This document shows, in pieces, positions 8,280-16,505 of a DNA stretch of 64,000 bases; positions within the stretch are counted from its first letter, which is position 1, and each line of letters starts with the position of its first letter. A program made the position numbers and the translations under genes. Under the pieces are notes generated by a model. It searched no databases and was not told where the DNA came from. It saw only the letters and a list, made by a program, of their open reading frames with translations. This DNA comes from Clostridiales bacterium (GTDB lineage: Bacteria; Bacillota; Clostridia; Oscillospirales; CAG-272), in the NCBI GenBank assembly GCA_022800625.1, contig JAAWQR010000003.1:31258-95257 (forward strand). Direction: 5' to 3'.

Positions 8280-8626
8280 CATATTGAGAGTAGCAGAGTA
8301 TTACCCATTTTAAACCCTTTCTGCGCCTGTTCTCACAAAGTTAATTTAATACCACCATAATTTATATAGAACAACTTTAACCGCCGTATATCGTGTGATA
8401 TACGGCTTTCTCTTTATATAGGTAAAATTACCTTCAAAACCTTTAATATTATTGATAAAGAAAACAAGTTTTCCGCATGTAGTTTGATTTTCTGATTCAT
8501 CGTTACTCATGAAACCGTCATGAAAACATGAAGCAGAAAATACGCTGTTCAACCTGAGCAACACAAATGAAAAGGAATGTCTTGTGATTTTATAAATCAA
8601 TTACCCACAAAAAGGAGATTTTAATT
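8280..8626. other. Non-coding interval between XRE gene and the small protein at 8627
   Basis: About 350 AT-rich bases containing the terminator at 8383-8414. No frame has a plausible ribosome-binding site. The remaining stretch (8415-8610) probably holds the promoter of the 8627 gene, but I could not assign a confident -35/-10 pair. Confidence 0.4.
8383..8414 (+). terminator. Terminator of the XRE gene
   Basis: A perfect 10-bp stem GCCGTATATC/GATATACGGC with a 4-nt loop (8383-8406) is followed by TTTCTCTTT on the + strand. Confidence 0.8.
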
Positions 8627-8836
8627 ATGATAAGATTAAGACGTAAAATTGTTGCTTCAAGCAACCCATTAGCAGAGGAGTGTATATTGTCTCTCAACGA
8701 TCTTGTAGATTTACTGAAAATGATTCCAGAACTGCAAGGATGTAATATCTCGATTGAAGACAGTCCCACAGGCTCGCTCCTGTTTGTAGTTGGCGAGAAT
8801 GTTTTTGAAGTCTCGGATAACGCTGCGGTAGTGTAA
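8627..8836 (+). CDS. Small uncharacterised protein (69 aa)
   Basis: A 69-residue frame beginning 9 nt after AAAAGGAG and followed at once by a strong terminator, which together support a real gene. The protein is mixed alpha/beta with no membrane segment or known motif; the middle (LNDLVDLLKMIPELQGC) is amphipathic helix. Function unknown. It stands alone between two terminators, so it is a monocistronic accessory gene of the island. Confidence 0.6.
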   Translation: MIRLRRKIVASSNPLAEECILSLNDLVDLLKMIPELQGCNISIEDSPTGSLLFVVGENVFEVSDNAAVV

Positions 8837-8840
8837 ATAT

Positions 8841-8890
8841 AAAAAAACGGTCATTCGCAACTTTTTCAGACACGAATGACCGTTTCACTA
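8841..8890. terminator. Bidirectional intrinsic terminator
   Basis: A 12-bp perfect stem AACGGTCATTCG/CGAATGACCGTT (8846-8857 with 8873-8884) has A-rich and T-rich flanks. It serves the + gene ending at 8836 and probably the minus-strand reverse-transcriptase operon ending at 8923. Confidence 0.85.
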
Positions 8891-8922
8891 TTTATAGTCG
8901 CCTACTTAGGCAGACATTAAGA

Positions 8923-9282
8923 CTACAGCCTTGGAACAAATTCTTTATGATCTGCAAAGCTCAAGTCGTTTAGTTTGTCCGAATGTTTCTTTAATGTAAA
9001 GATTTGCCTAATTGACATAATCGGATTTTTCATTAAAGATATTCCATATATAACTTGGGACTCGTAAAAGTCGGGATAGTTACTATCGCCCTCGCGGATA
9101 AAATATCCGCACTTTTTGCAGTAATAAAATGTTGAGTCAATTTTGGCTGATATCAGTCTGTTATTATCGTCCTCAACGCTTACAACCTCTTCCCATTCCG
9201 GGCACTTGTTTGTATTACCGCAAATGGGACATTCCGTTTGTTCAGTTGTTATATTGCTTATTTTTTTATCATGATAGTACAT
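8923..9282 (-). CDS. Zinc-ribbon protein, third gene of the RT operon
   Basis: A 119-residue protein with two CxxC pairs (CPICG at ~18 and CKKCG at ~54) forming a zinc ribbon, then a helical C-terminal half. AGGAGG lies 9 nt before the ATG. I do not recognise the family. It follows a 55-residue protein and the reverse transcriptase on the same strand with short gaps. That suggests a nucleic-acid-binding partner of the RT, which is inference from operon context. Confidence 0.6.
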   Translation of the reverse strand: MYYHDKKISNITTEQTECPICGNTNKCPEWEEVVSVEDDNNRLISAKIDSTFYYCKKCGYFIREGDSNYPDFYESQVIYGISLMKNPIMSIRQIFTLKKHSDKLNDLSFADHKEFVPRL

Positions 9283-9304
9283 TTAAATGTACCTCCTGTA
9301 TTGT

Positions 9305-9472
9305 TTAATTTTTATATAAATATTCTTGGATTTCATTAATCCAATTTATAGCTTCATTCAGCTTATCCTGATATTCTTTTGGAATATCAGGATTGGTCTC
9401 AATAAGCTCAATGAGATTATTTTTGGAAAAACCAAGTAGCTCAATAGGAGTAAACTCAATATATTGAATCAT
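9305..9472 (-). CDS. Small acidic helical protein, second gene of the RT operon
   Basis: A 55-residue protein starting at the ATG at 9472, preceded by AAAGGGGGAT at good spacing; an upstream in-frame ATG at 9490 overlaps that ribosome-binding site and is less likely. The sequence is mostly helical and acidic (FSKNNLIELIETNPDIP, then EAINWINEIQEYL). There is no known motif. It begins about 20 nt after the RT stop, so it is probably translated from the same message. Confidence 0.55.
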   Translation of the reverse strand: MIQYIEFTPIELLGFSKNNLIELIETNPDIPKEYQDKLNEAINWINEIQEYLYKN

Positions 9473-9492
9473 TACATATCCCCCTTTCATTC

Positions 9493-10725
9493 CTATTTAT
9501 CATACGAGGCAAATAAGGTCCCAATTGCTTCTGCAATCTTGTTGTCGCCCGTTATATTATTCAAACAGCAAACTGTTTCAAATTCTACGCCGTAGATAGA
9601 CTGCTGTACTGCTATATCCTGATAGTAGTTTAGCCAACCACTAACGATTTGTTTTAAGGAATTATACATTTTATAATCCAGTTCACTCACTGCCGCCATA
9701 ACCTTCGCTAACAAAGAATTAATGCTTCTCCTTGAAGGAACAGTGATAATGCGCCCCCTTTCTTTATAAATTTGCCAGCCGAGAAATGTAAATCCTTTTT
9801 CAATATGGCTAATAACAGTCTTGTCGGCTGACAGACGCAGCCCTCTCTCTGACAGGAATTTTTCAATAACAGGAACAACTGATTGCACCAAAATAGTTTG
9901 ACTAGTCGCAGTAACAATAAAATCGTCAGCGTATCGTATCAGGCGGACGTCCGCGCCGCATTCCCGCGTGAGCAAACCTTCCATACCGTCAAGAGTCATA
10001 TTGCATATAACGCTTGACAGACTTCCACCTTGAGGGATACCCTTTTCGGTCGGATAGAACATATCATGCTCCACGTAACCGCATTTCAGAAATTTCCGCA
10101 GGATTACTTTATCCATTGGAATATGATCTAAGATCCATTCATGACTGATATTATCAAAACATGATTTGATATCAGCTTTCAGAATCCATTTGGGATATGG
10201 AGATTTAGAGAAAATATTCACACATTCCGCTAGTGCATCACGTGCCGACCTATTTACGCGAAAGCCATATGATCCTTTATCAGCGGTGACCTCAGCTATC
10301 GGATCAAGCGCAAATTTATATAAAGTCTGCATTGCTCGATCCTTCATGGTCGGTATGCTGAGAGGTCTCCATCTTCCGTCGGATTTCGGCAGGTAAATTC
10401 GCCTAAGCGGTTTGGGTTTATATCCCCGGCGACGCAAGCTACAGACAGCTTCCATCTTTTCCTCCGACGTTTTCCATATCACATTATCTACTCCCGGTGT
10501 GTATCTTCCTCTATTAGAGGTAACACACTTTACCGCGAGTATCTTGGCATAAATCGAATGAATCAATTTATGCTGCAACGATAACGCTTTATCAATTTCA
10601 CCATTACTGTAAGCCAGCGCAATACGTCTTTGCAGCTTCCGAATATACTTCTCTGCTTTTTTGAAATCAACTTGATTCCATTTAAGAGGCATATCAGAAA
10701 CAGTACACATTTCATATTCGTTCAT
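9493..10725 (-). CDS. Group-II-type reverse transcriptase, free-standing
   Basis: A 410-residue RT. The N-terminal RVT_N segment (~12-80, WNQVDFKKAEKYIRKLQRRI and later RYTPGVD) is of the kind seen in group II intron proteins. The RT palm follows (RWRPLSIPTMKDRAMQ, ADIKSCFDNISHEWI, IPQGGSLSS) with the catalytic YADDF near 268, then a short thumb/maturase-like part ending in GWLNYYQ. There is no HNH nuclease. The usual QGxxxSP is SS here. Only 193 nt separate it from the upstream gene and small genes follow directly, so there is no room for intron domains I-III or V. It may be a domesticated or defence-type RT. Confidence 0.8.
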   Translation of the reverse strand: MNEYEMCTVSDMPLKWNQVDFKKAEKYIRKLQRRIALAYSNGEIDKALSLQHKLIHSIYAKILAVKCVTSNRGRYTPGVDNVIWKTSEEKMEAVCSLRRRGYKPKPLRRIYLPKSDGRWRPLSIPTMKDRAMQTLYKFALDPIAEVTADKGSYGFRVNRSARDALAECVNIFSKSPYPKWILKADIKSCFDNISHEWILDHIPMDKVILRKFLKCGYVEHDMFYPTEKGIPQGGSLSSVICNMTLDGMEGLLTRECGADVRLIRYADDFIVTATSQTILVQSVVPVIEKFLSERGLRLSADKTVISHIEKGFTFLGWQIYKERGRIITVPSRRSINSLLAKVMAAVSELDYKMYNSLKQIVSGWLNYYQDIAVQQSIYGVEFETVCCLNNITGDNKIAEAIGTLFASYDK

Positions 10726-10750
10726 TTTGCATTTCTCCTTTCAAACAGTT

Positions 10751-10801
10751 CTGTATGGTAATATCCGTACAGCTTTTTAATATGTAATAACCAATACATA
10801 T
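10751..10801. ncRNA. Two adjacent hairpins upstream of the reverse transcriptase
   Basis: CTGTATGG/CCGTACAG (10751-10758 with 10765-10772, one mismatch, 6-nt loop) and ATATGTA/TACATAT (10780-10786 with 10795-10801) lie within 50 nt in the 193-nt leader of the RT gene. RTs outside introns often use a nearby structured RNA as template or primer, so this leader is the first place to look. The first hairpin is followed by TTTTT on the + strand, so it could instead be a + strand terminator. Confidence 0.35.
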
Positions 10802-10918
10802 CAGAAGCGGCATACTATTGAAATATTAATTTTGCTTGTTCCTTTTGGAAGTTCGGCAAATACGCTATGCCTACAGTAGTATTGAGCTTATTACATCATA
10901 ATCACCACCTTGTTTTCT

Positions 10919-11101
10919 TTATGCTACTATATCCTGATTATCTATTTCATTTGACCTGTTTCCTCCTTCCAGACTGTTCTCTATCAAGAAAGCTTCATAC
11001 TCGGAGTGATGGGATTCAACATATTCCTCAATGTCGGCAAATATGGCAAGAGCAAGTTCATACGCTTGCTTGTGACTCATTTTAAAATCTGAATAATCCA
11101 T
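10919..11101 (-). CDS. Small acidic protein upstream of the RT
   Basis: A 60-residue protein. The ATG at 11101 is chosen because AAGGAGGTG lies 9 nt upstream; a longer frame to 11164 has no such site. The core is a helix (HKQAYELALAIFADIEEYVESH) with acidic ends. No family recognised. It lies 193 nt before the RT gene on the same strand and could be the first gene of that operon. Confidence 0.55.
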   Translation of the reverse strand: MDYSDFKMSHKQAYELALAIFADIEEYVESHHSEYEAFLIENSLEGGNRSNEIDNQDIVA

Positions 11102-11175
11102 ATCTTCCGACACCTCCTTGCAACTTTTTTCGTTTTGCCCTCTTGACATTATACATTGTATCATGTATAATTCGT

Positions 11176-11245
11176 ATTAGATTACTAATTTAAACGTATA
11201 TTTCGAGGTTTTACAATTTATTATTAGCATTTAAATACTAATAAT
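11176..11245. promoter_or_regulatory. Paired palindromes in the divergent promoter region
   Basis: Two dyads with the same half-sites lie between the divergent genes at 11101 and 11257. One is ATTAG-N4-CTAAT (11176-11189) and the other TTATTAG-N10-CTAATAA (11221-11244). The second sits directly before the ribosome-binding site of the regulator at 11257. They are good candidates for its operators (inference). Confidence 0.4.
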
Positions 11246-11256
11246 ATGGAGGGATG

Positions 11257-11922
11257 ATGGAAAATAACAATAATTTCAATATAAAAGAAGTATTAAAAAA
11301 AGTAGTAGAAGAACTAAATAGAAAAATAAATATTGTAATAAATCCAAATCAAAAGAAAAAAGCAATGCACAATAAAAAAGAATTTTTTATCAAAAAAGAT
11401 ATGCACAAAGATTTTCCCATATCTAAGGATACATATTATAATTACAATGCATTTGTTAATGCTGAAAAGCCATCTAAAAATATAAAATCCATTGACTTAT
11501 CTGTGTTTTACTATATATGTAAATATACAGACGTATCTGCCGATTACCTATTAGGATTTATAGAATCTAAACGGAAAGAACAAAGTGCAGAAATGGTAAG
11601 AAAAGAGTTTGGTCTTTCTGATGATGCTATGGATAACTTAAGTAGAATTAAGAATAGAACTCCTGAGTATACTGGGGAAGTATCTTCCGATATTATAAAT
11701 ACCATTTTAGAAAGCCGTGTTTTTTTGCAAAAACTAGATGACCATCTTCCGGTATATTTATCCTGTCTAAACGAATCAAGAGCAGCTGACATTGACATTG
11801 ATATGGCTAGATATGGATTAACACGAGCATTTGAGGAATTGATAGATGAAATATGTAATAATATTACAAAAAAGAATTTGTCATTTAAAGAGTTGGATGA
11901 AAGTGGCATAATTTACTCATAA
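11257..11922 (+). CDS. Phage-type HTH-like regulator
   Basis: A 221-residue protein. The N-terminal ~90 residues are Lys/Asn-rich and end in YYICKYTDVSADYLLGF, the hallmark after the HTH of many XRE-type repressors. Residues ~95-221 form a helical domain without recognised motifs. The ATG at 11257 is preferred over the adjacent one at 11254 because GGAGGG is immediately upstream. It is divergent from the RT operon and flanked by TTAG...CTAA palindromes, so it may control the operon and itself. The HTH is degenerate, so confidence in the class is moderate. Confidence 0.65.
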   Translation: MENNNNFNIKEVLKKVVEELNRKINIVINPNQKKKAMHNKKEFFIKKDMHKDFPISKDTYYNYNAFVNAEKPSKNIKSIDLSVFYYICKYTDVSADYLLGFIESKRKEQSAEMVRKEFGLSDDAMDNLSRIKNRTPEYTGEVSSDIINTILESRVFLQKLDDHLPVYLSCLNESRAADIDIDMARYGLTRAFEELIDEICNNITKKNLSFKELDESGIIYS

Positions 11923-11924
11923 AA

Positions 11925-11960
11925 ATAACTGTTAAGCATTTCACAGACTTAACAGTTACA
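11925..11960 (+). terminator. Hairpin after the regulator at 11257
   Basis: A 10-bp stem AACTGTTAAG/CTTAACAGTT (11927-11936 with 11948-11957) starts a few bases after the stop codon. The U-run is weak. Confidence 0.55.
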
Positions 11961-11976
11961 AATAAGCATTATTCTA

Positions 11977-12026
11977 TGTAAAGAAAATAAGCAGAGCGTT
12001 TTTAACACTCTGCTTATTCTTTTGTA
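11977..12026 (+). terminator. Second terminator after the regulator
   Basis: A long stem, AATAAGCAGAG pairing with CTCTGCTTATT around a T-rich loop, is followed by CTTTTG on the + strand. Together with the hairpin at 11925 it insulates the left island from the ICE. Confidence 0.65.
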
Positions 12027-12181
12027 TTACACTAACCAAACAGTAACGGCAAAGCCGCCGACATAGAAATAGGGTTTTGTGTAATATTGCATTGTCTATT
12101 CGGGACGGAAAAGATATTTTCGGTATTTCGGTGTGTAGACTTGAACTCTCGCCGAAAATCTCTTGAGTTTTCAATTTCGGT

Positions 12182-12201
12182 AGCGGCTACGATTAGCCGC
12201 T
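12182..12201. terminator. Hairpin just after the last recombinase gene
   Basis: A perfect 7-bp stem AGCGGCT/AGCCGCT with a 6-nt loop is followed by TTTTT on the + strand and preceded by AAAAA on the minus strand. It lies immediately downstream of the recombinase gene ending at 12205. Confidence 0.6.
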
Positions 12202-12204
12202 TTT

Positions 12205-13845
12205 TCAGTTCAGTTGTTCAGTTACTTCGAGACCGCCGACGAATACCACCTTGATCTTCTCTTTGGATTCTACGATCACGCATTCGAGTATTTGTCGGAT
12301 GATTTGGTCGTCATACGTCATCGGATGATTTTTCAGTCCGTCGAGTATGGTATAAATCTCATCAAGCCTTGATTTTGCGTTTTCACGCTTTTGCTTAGAA
12401 GCGCCGATTTGTTCAAGCTGTCCGAGCAGCTTGTTTTTCTCATTCATGAGCGCTGTCGCTCGATTATCGTCGAAGGTATCGGCTGTCTGTGCGGATACCG
12501 CCTGCAGCATGGCTTTAAATTCGGCGTCGATCTCAGCGATCCGTATTTGTATGTCGAGACTTTTGTCCTCGGTTTCTTCGGCGTCGAGTCCCATACCGAT
12601 GTGCAGTTTGAGGGTTTTCAAAACTTCTGCATTTTGCTTTGCCGTTTTTAGTACGGCATTCATGATTGCATTTTGAATCATGCTTTCTTCTACAGTCGGT
12701 GACTCATGGCAGTATTTCTTTCCATAGTCGAGTCGACTGATGCACCGCCACACGATTTTCTTCTCGCCTTTTACCGTCCATGTGCATCGGCGGTACGGCG
12801 TTCCGCATTCTCCGCAGATCAGCAATTCCGTAAGCGCATATTTGCTTGAGTATTTGCCTTGTTCGGTCTTTGTGCCGATCTGCTTTGTCTTTCGCTTTCC
12901 GTTTCGCCTTGCCATTTCTTCCTGCGCTCTGCCGAAGGTGGCTGCGTCGATGATAGCAGGGTGATTGTTTTCCACATAGTATTTTGGACGCTCGCCATTA
13001 TTGGCTTTTACTTTTTTACTGAGGCAGTCCACAATGTAGGTCTTGTTGATGATAGCGTCACCCTTGTATTTTTCATTGGTAAGGATTGAAGCAATTCTTC
13101 CTCTGCGCCATTCACCGTTACCGGAAGGCGTTGCGATCCCGTCTGCATTTAAGTTATCTGCAATTGTAGCAAGGCTGTCGCCTGCAAGGAATCTTTCGTA
13201 TATCCGTCTGACAATTGCCGCCTGTTCGGGATCGATTTCGGGCTTTCCATCCTCTCCTTTGCGGTATCCGAGGAAGTTCTTGTAATGGAAGGATACCTTT
13301 CCGTCTCTTGCGCTCTGCGCCTTGCCCCACTTGACATTGGCGCTGATGTTCTCGGATTCGCTCTGTGCAATGCTGCCGTAGATGGTTATATAAAATTCCG
13401 CGCCGGGATCGGTGCTGTGAATGCCCTGTTCCTCGAAGTACACATCCACGCCTAAGTCCTTGAGCATTCTTGTGTGCTGTAAGCAGTCCACCGTGTTTCG
13501 AGCAAATCGGGCGATGGATTTGGTGATGATCATATCAATCTTGCCTTGCTTGCATTTCTTGATCATCCTGTTGAATTCGTCTCGCTTTTTGATGCTCGTT
13601 CCGGTAATGCCTTTGTCTGCGTAAATGCCGACTAAAGTCCATTTTGGTTCGCTTTGAATTCGCTCGGTGTAGTGCTTAACCTGTACTTCATAGCTGTTCA
13701 GTTGTTCTTCCTGCTTTGTGGATACTCGGCAGTAAGCCGCTACCCGTAACTGGCGGTATTCTTTCTTTAGCTGTTTAGCCGTATCAACGGTCGGCTGTAT
13801 TTTGCGTACCACCTTCGCAGGCTGTTGTACTGTTGTCACTTCCAT
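12205..13845 (-). CDS. Large serine recombinase, third of a triplet
   Basis: A 546-residue recombinase. The resolvase domain has the nucleophile in AYCRVSTKQ (~30) and active-site arginines in KSIARFARN. A Recombinase domain (~175-280), zinc ribbon (CGECGTPYRRC ... C ... C, ~350-390) and C-terminal coiled coil follow. The start is the ATG at 13845 after AAAGGAGCAAAGCG. The gene overlaps the end of the catalytic-less recombinase upstream by about 60 nt. With the other two it probably forms the integration/excision machinery of the ICE. Confidence 0.88.
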   Translation of the reverse strand: MEVTTVQQPAKVVRKIQPTVDTAKQLKKEYRQLRVAAYCRVSTKQEEQLNSYEVQVKHYTERIQSEPKWTLVGIYADKGITGTSIKKRDEFNRMIKKCKQGKIDMIITKSIARFARNTVDCLQHTRMLKDLGVDVYFEEQGIHSTDPGAEFYITIYGSIAQSESENISANVKWGKAQSARDGKVSFHYKNFLGYRKGEDGKPEIDPEQAAIVRRIYERFLAGDSLATIADNLNADGIATPSGNGEWRRGRIASILTNEKYKGDAIINKTYIVDCLSKKVKANNGERPKYYVENNHPAIIDAATFGRAQEEMARRNGKRKTKQIGTKTEQGKYSSKYALTELLICGECGTPYRRCTWTVKGEKKIVWRCISRLDYGKKYCHESPTVEESMIQNAIMNAVLKTAKQNAEVLKTLKLHIGMGLDAEETEDKSLDIQIRIAEIDAEFKAMLQAVSAQTADTFDDNRATALMNEKNKLLGQLEQIGASKQKRENAKSRLDEIYTILDGLKNHPMTYDDQIIRQILECVIVESKEKIKVVFVGGLEVTEQLN

Positions 13846-14704
13846 CGCTTTGCTCCTTTCCGATCTGCTGACCATTTGTTAATATGATGCTTACCGTTCC
13901 GTTCTCGCAGAGCCGAAGCTCACTGACGGTTCGGTTGAATAATTCGGGAGAAAAATCGGAAAGCGGACTCGCATTCGCAAAGTCCGCTTTCAATCGCTTA
14001 GCTATATACACTGCATTGTCGATGCCCTCGTATTTGAGAGAGACACTTTGCAGCAGTTGTTTTCTTAGTGTATTCTTTTGAATAGAGAAACCTTCGAGTG
14101 TTCTGCCGATCTCGTTGTTCAGTCTGCGAAGCTCGGTGCTTGGCTCCTGAACCGCAGGCTTTGGAATGTATATCCTTTCGGTATTGGAGATTACGCCATT
14201 CAAAAGCTCGGTGATTTTTCCGAGCAGTTCTTCATCGGCTATGGCAATCAAATGCCGGCAACCATCATTTTTACAAGCCCATCTCTGACGGCATTTGTTT
14301 CGGCTGTCACTGCGGCGATGCATCTCACTGCCGCAGACAGGGCATCTGACGGGTACGGTAATTTGGAAAATATCCGATTTCCGATCCACACCTTTCTGCG
14401 TGTTCCGCGCGGCTTTGATTTCCTGAACAGCATCGTATGTTTCCTGCTCAACGATTGCGGGGTAGGCGTCCGTACCAAGGTATCGTTCATCTTCGAGGAT
14501 ATGTTTAAGTCGTGCTTTGTTCCATCCGATGACTCCGGGCATGAACTCGACGCTCCGCACATTGAGTTCGGATGTGATATCTGATAAGGATTTGCCCGAC
14601 AGATAGCCGTCATAAATCCCGGCGACAATTGCCTGCTCCTGCGGTTGAACGACTATGCTGCCTTTAGTGAAGGAGTATCCGTAAGGGAGATTGCGATTCT
14701 TCAT
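13784..14704 (-). CDS. Serine recombinase-like protein lacking the catalytic domain
   Basis: A 306-residue protein that begins directly in the Recombinase domain (NLPYGYSF..., residues ~5-100) and continues with a zinc ribbon (CPVCGSEMHRR ... C ... C, ~125-160) and C-terminal helices. There is no resolvase domain and no candidate catalytic serine. Its start overlaps the stop of the upstream recombinase and its end overlaps the start of the next one, so production is coupled. It probably acts as a DNA-binding or directionality subunit. The alternative, a decayed recombinase, is less likely because the frame is intact and overlaps are tidy. Confidence 0.8.
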   Translation of the reverse strand: MKNRNLPYGYSFTKGSIVVQPQEQAIVAGIYDGYLSGKSLSDITSELNVRSVEFMPGVIGWNKARLKHILEDERYLGTDAYPAIVEQETYDAVQEIKAARNTQKGVDRKSDIFQITVPVRCPVCGSEMHRRSDSRNKCRQRWACKNDGCRHLIAIADEELLGKITELLNGVISNTERIYIPKPAVQEPSTELRRLNNEIGRTLEGFSIQKNTLRKQLLQSVSLKYEGIDNAVYIAKRLKADFANASPLSDFSPELFNRTVSELRLCENGTVSIILTNGQQIGKEQSDGSDNSTTACEGGTQNTADR

Positions 14705-16260
14705 GTTCTCCGACACCATCCTTTCTCGCTTATTTGCTCCGTCAGCTCGATTTCACCGATCAAACGGAAGATCAGTTTTGTGTTGTCTTCAACCGTGATG
14801 CTCTCCACGATCTGTCCGAAGAGTTCTTCATCGAATTCGACTGTTACTTCAGCTTCTTCGAGAATTTCACTCAGTTCTCTGAGACTTTCGAGCCATGCGT
14901 CATCTTCATCCTCGGCAAGCTTCTTTTTTCGCTTGACCCGTAAGGCTGTGATCCTGTTTCCGATCTCAGCCGTCTGCGCCGTGTATTCGGCGGCGGGCAG
15001 GATACCGCTTGTGTGAAGCCTTGTGATGACTAGGTTTTGTGCGGCAAGGTCGGCGATTTCTTTATCAATCTGTCTTACCTTATCCTGTATTCCGCTTGTC
15101 TTACTCTGCATGGTTTCAATCTGACGGATCAGTGTGCCGATCAGTTCTTCTCGGTTATCCTTGAGTTTGTAAACCATCGTCATGAAGGTATCGTACACGG
15201 CGTCCTGCCGTACCCGTCTGTACCGACAGTCGGTCACTCCGGCGGATTTTCCGTTGCAAAGCCAGTATGCGATTCCGTTGGTAATCTGCCTGCGGAAGAC
15301 CCTGCCGCATTCGGGGCATCTCAGCTTTCCGCTCAGAGGGGCAGGTTTTCTTTTACAGCCTTTGCCCGATTTCCTCGACTGCATCAGATCCTGCACCGCT
15401 TTGTATGCGTCCTTTCCCACGATGGCAGGATTGCTGTTTTCCACATAGTATTTAGGAAGCTGCCCTTCATTTCTCACCTTGCGGAAGGGCAATGTTTCGG
15501 TGGTAAAGGATTTTTGTAGGAGAGCATCTCCCATGTATCGCTCGTTGGTGAGGATATATTTGATCGTAGAGGCGTACCATTTCTTTTGGCTGTACCGTCT
15601 CGGTATTCCTTCCTCATTGAGCAACTTGGCAATGTTCTGTGTGCCGATGCCTTGCAGGTACAGGCTGAAAATCCGGCACACCACTTTCATCTCATCATCC
15701 TTTGGAACAAGCTGCCCATCGATCAGACTGTAACCGTATGCGGGGGAGCAGCAGTTGAAGTCTCCCGACTCCATTCGTTTCTGATAGCTCCAACGCATAT
15801 TCCCCGATATGGACACGCTTTCCTGCTGTGCAGCCATACCGGGGAATGTTACGATCATTTCCATGTTCAGTTTGTCGGTCTCAATGCCTTGTTCCTCGAA
15901 ATACACGCTGACACCGATGCTTTTCAGCAGACGGAGTGTTGTCAGCAGTTCTTCCGTGTTTCTTGCAAATCGGGATACCGATTTAACAATAATGCGGTCG
16001 ATCTTTCCTTTTTTGCAGTCACGGATCAGACGGTTCTGTTCATCACGCTTTTTCATGTCTGTTCCGGTCAGTCCTTCGTCCGCATAGATATCGACCAGTG
16101 CGTATTCGGGATGCTTTCTCTCATACTCGCTGTAGTACCGTATCTGTGCGGCGAAGGAGTGAAGCTGGTCTTCGGAATCGCTTGATACGCGGCAGTAGGC
16201 TGCCAGTCGGACAGGCTTATCTGATTTCGGTTTTACTGCTGTAATTTCCGTAATTTGCAT
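14701..16260 (-). CDS. Large serine recombinase, first of a triplet
   Basis: A 519-residue recombinase beginning at the ATG at 16260 after GAAAGGAGCGAAAGCA. The resolvase domain has the nucleophile in AYCRVSSDSED (~25) and KSVSRFARN. A Recombinase domain (~165-270), zinc ribbon (CPECGRVFRRQ ... C ... C, ~315-350) and a long coiled coil follow. It is related to, but clearly different from, the enzyme at 12205. The stop overlaps the start of the catalytic-less member, giving a three-gene operon. Confidence 0.88.
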   Translation of the reverse strand: MQITEITAVKPKSDKPVRLAAYCRVSSDSEDQLHSFAAQIRYYSEYERKHPEYALVDIYADEGLTGTDMKKRDEQNRLIRDCKKGKIDRIIVKSVSRFARNTEELLTTLRLLKSIGVSVYFEEQGIETDKLNMEMIVTFPGMAAQQESVSISGNMRWSYQKRMESGDFNCCSPAYGYSLIDGQLVPKDDEMKVVCRIFSLYLQGIGTQNIAKLLNEEGIPRRYSQKKWYASTIKYILTNERYMGDALLQKSFTTETLPFRKVRNEGQLPKYYVENSNPAIVGKDAYKAVQDLMQSRKSGKGCKRKPAPLSGKLRCPECGRVFRRQITNGIAYWLCNGKSAGVTDCRYRRVRQDAVYDTFMTMVYKLKDNREELIGTLIRQIETMQSKTSGIQDKVRQIDKEIADLAAQNLVITRLHTSGILPAAEYTAQTAEIGNRITALRVKRKKKLAEDEDDAWLESLRELSEILEEAEVTVEFDEELFGQIVESITVEDNTKLIFRLIGEIELTEQISEKGWCRRT

Positions 16261-16355
16261 TGCTTTCGCTCCTTTCTTCGTTCTTGCCTTTCGGCAACAC
16301 CAACAATACCACATGAGTTCGAGTCATTCCAGAGAGAATACGAAGATTTATCATT

Positions 16356-16505
16356 TCAGACATATATATTTTCGACATCGTAGTGGTCTGCGCTGATGCG
16401 GATGATTTTCTCATATTCCTCTTTGCTGATGAGCCTCATGCCGAGCAGCAGACGAAGCAGACTCACGCTGTAGGCAAAGGATGCGTTGTTTTGGTCTTTA
16501 CTCAT
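16356..16505 (-). CDS. SHOCT-like small protein
   Basis: A 49-residue protein whose ATG (16503-16505) overlaps the last codons of the toxin gene by 8 nt, which implies translational coupling. The C-terminal half (LLLGMRLISKEEYEKIIRI) resembles the SHOCT short C-terminal domain that often helps oligomerisation. Position between the PemK-like toxin and the recombinase triplet suggests it belongs to the same message. Function unknown. It is not an obvious MazE-type antitoxin. Confidence 0.55.
   Translation of the reverse strand: MSKDQNNASFAYSVSLLRLLLGMRLISKEEYEKIIRISADHYDVENIYV

Noticed and set aside
8346..8600. 84-codon minus-strand frame
   Set aside because: No ribosome-binding site, overlaps the XRE terminator at 8383-8414 and has no recognisable protein features.
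8900..10918. Group II intron around the reverse transcriptase
   Set aside because: The non-coding DNA upstream is only 193 nt and downstream genes follow within 20 nt, leaving no room for ribozyme domains; no domain V-like sequence is visible.
8900..10918. Diversity-generating retroelement
   Set aside because: The RT has a QGG-type motif rather than the SQ-type motif of DGR enzymes, and I found no template/variable repeat pair with adenine-biased differences.
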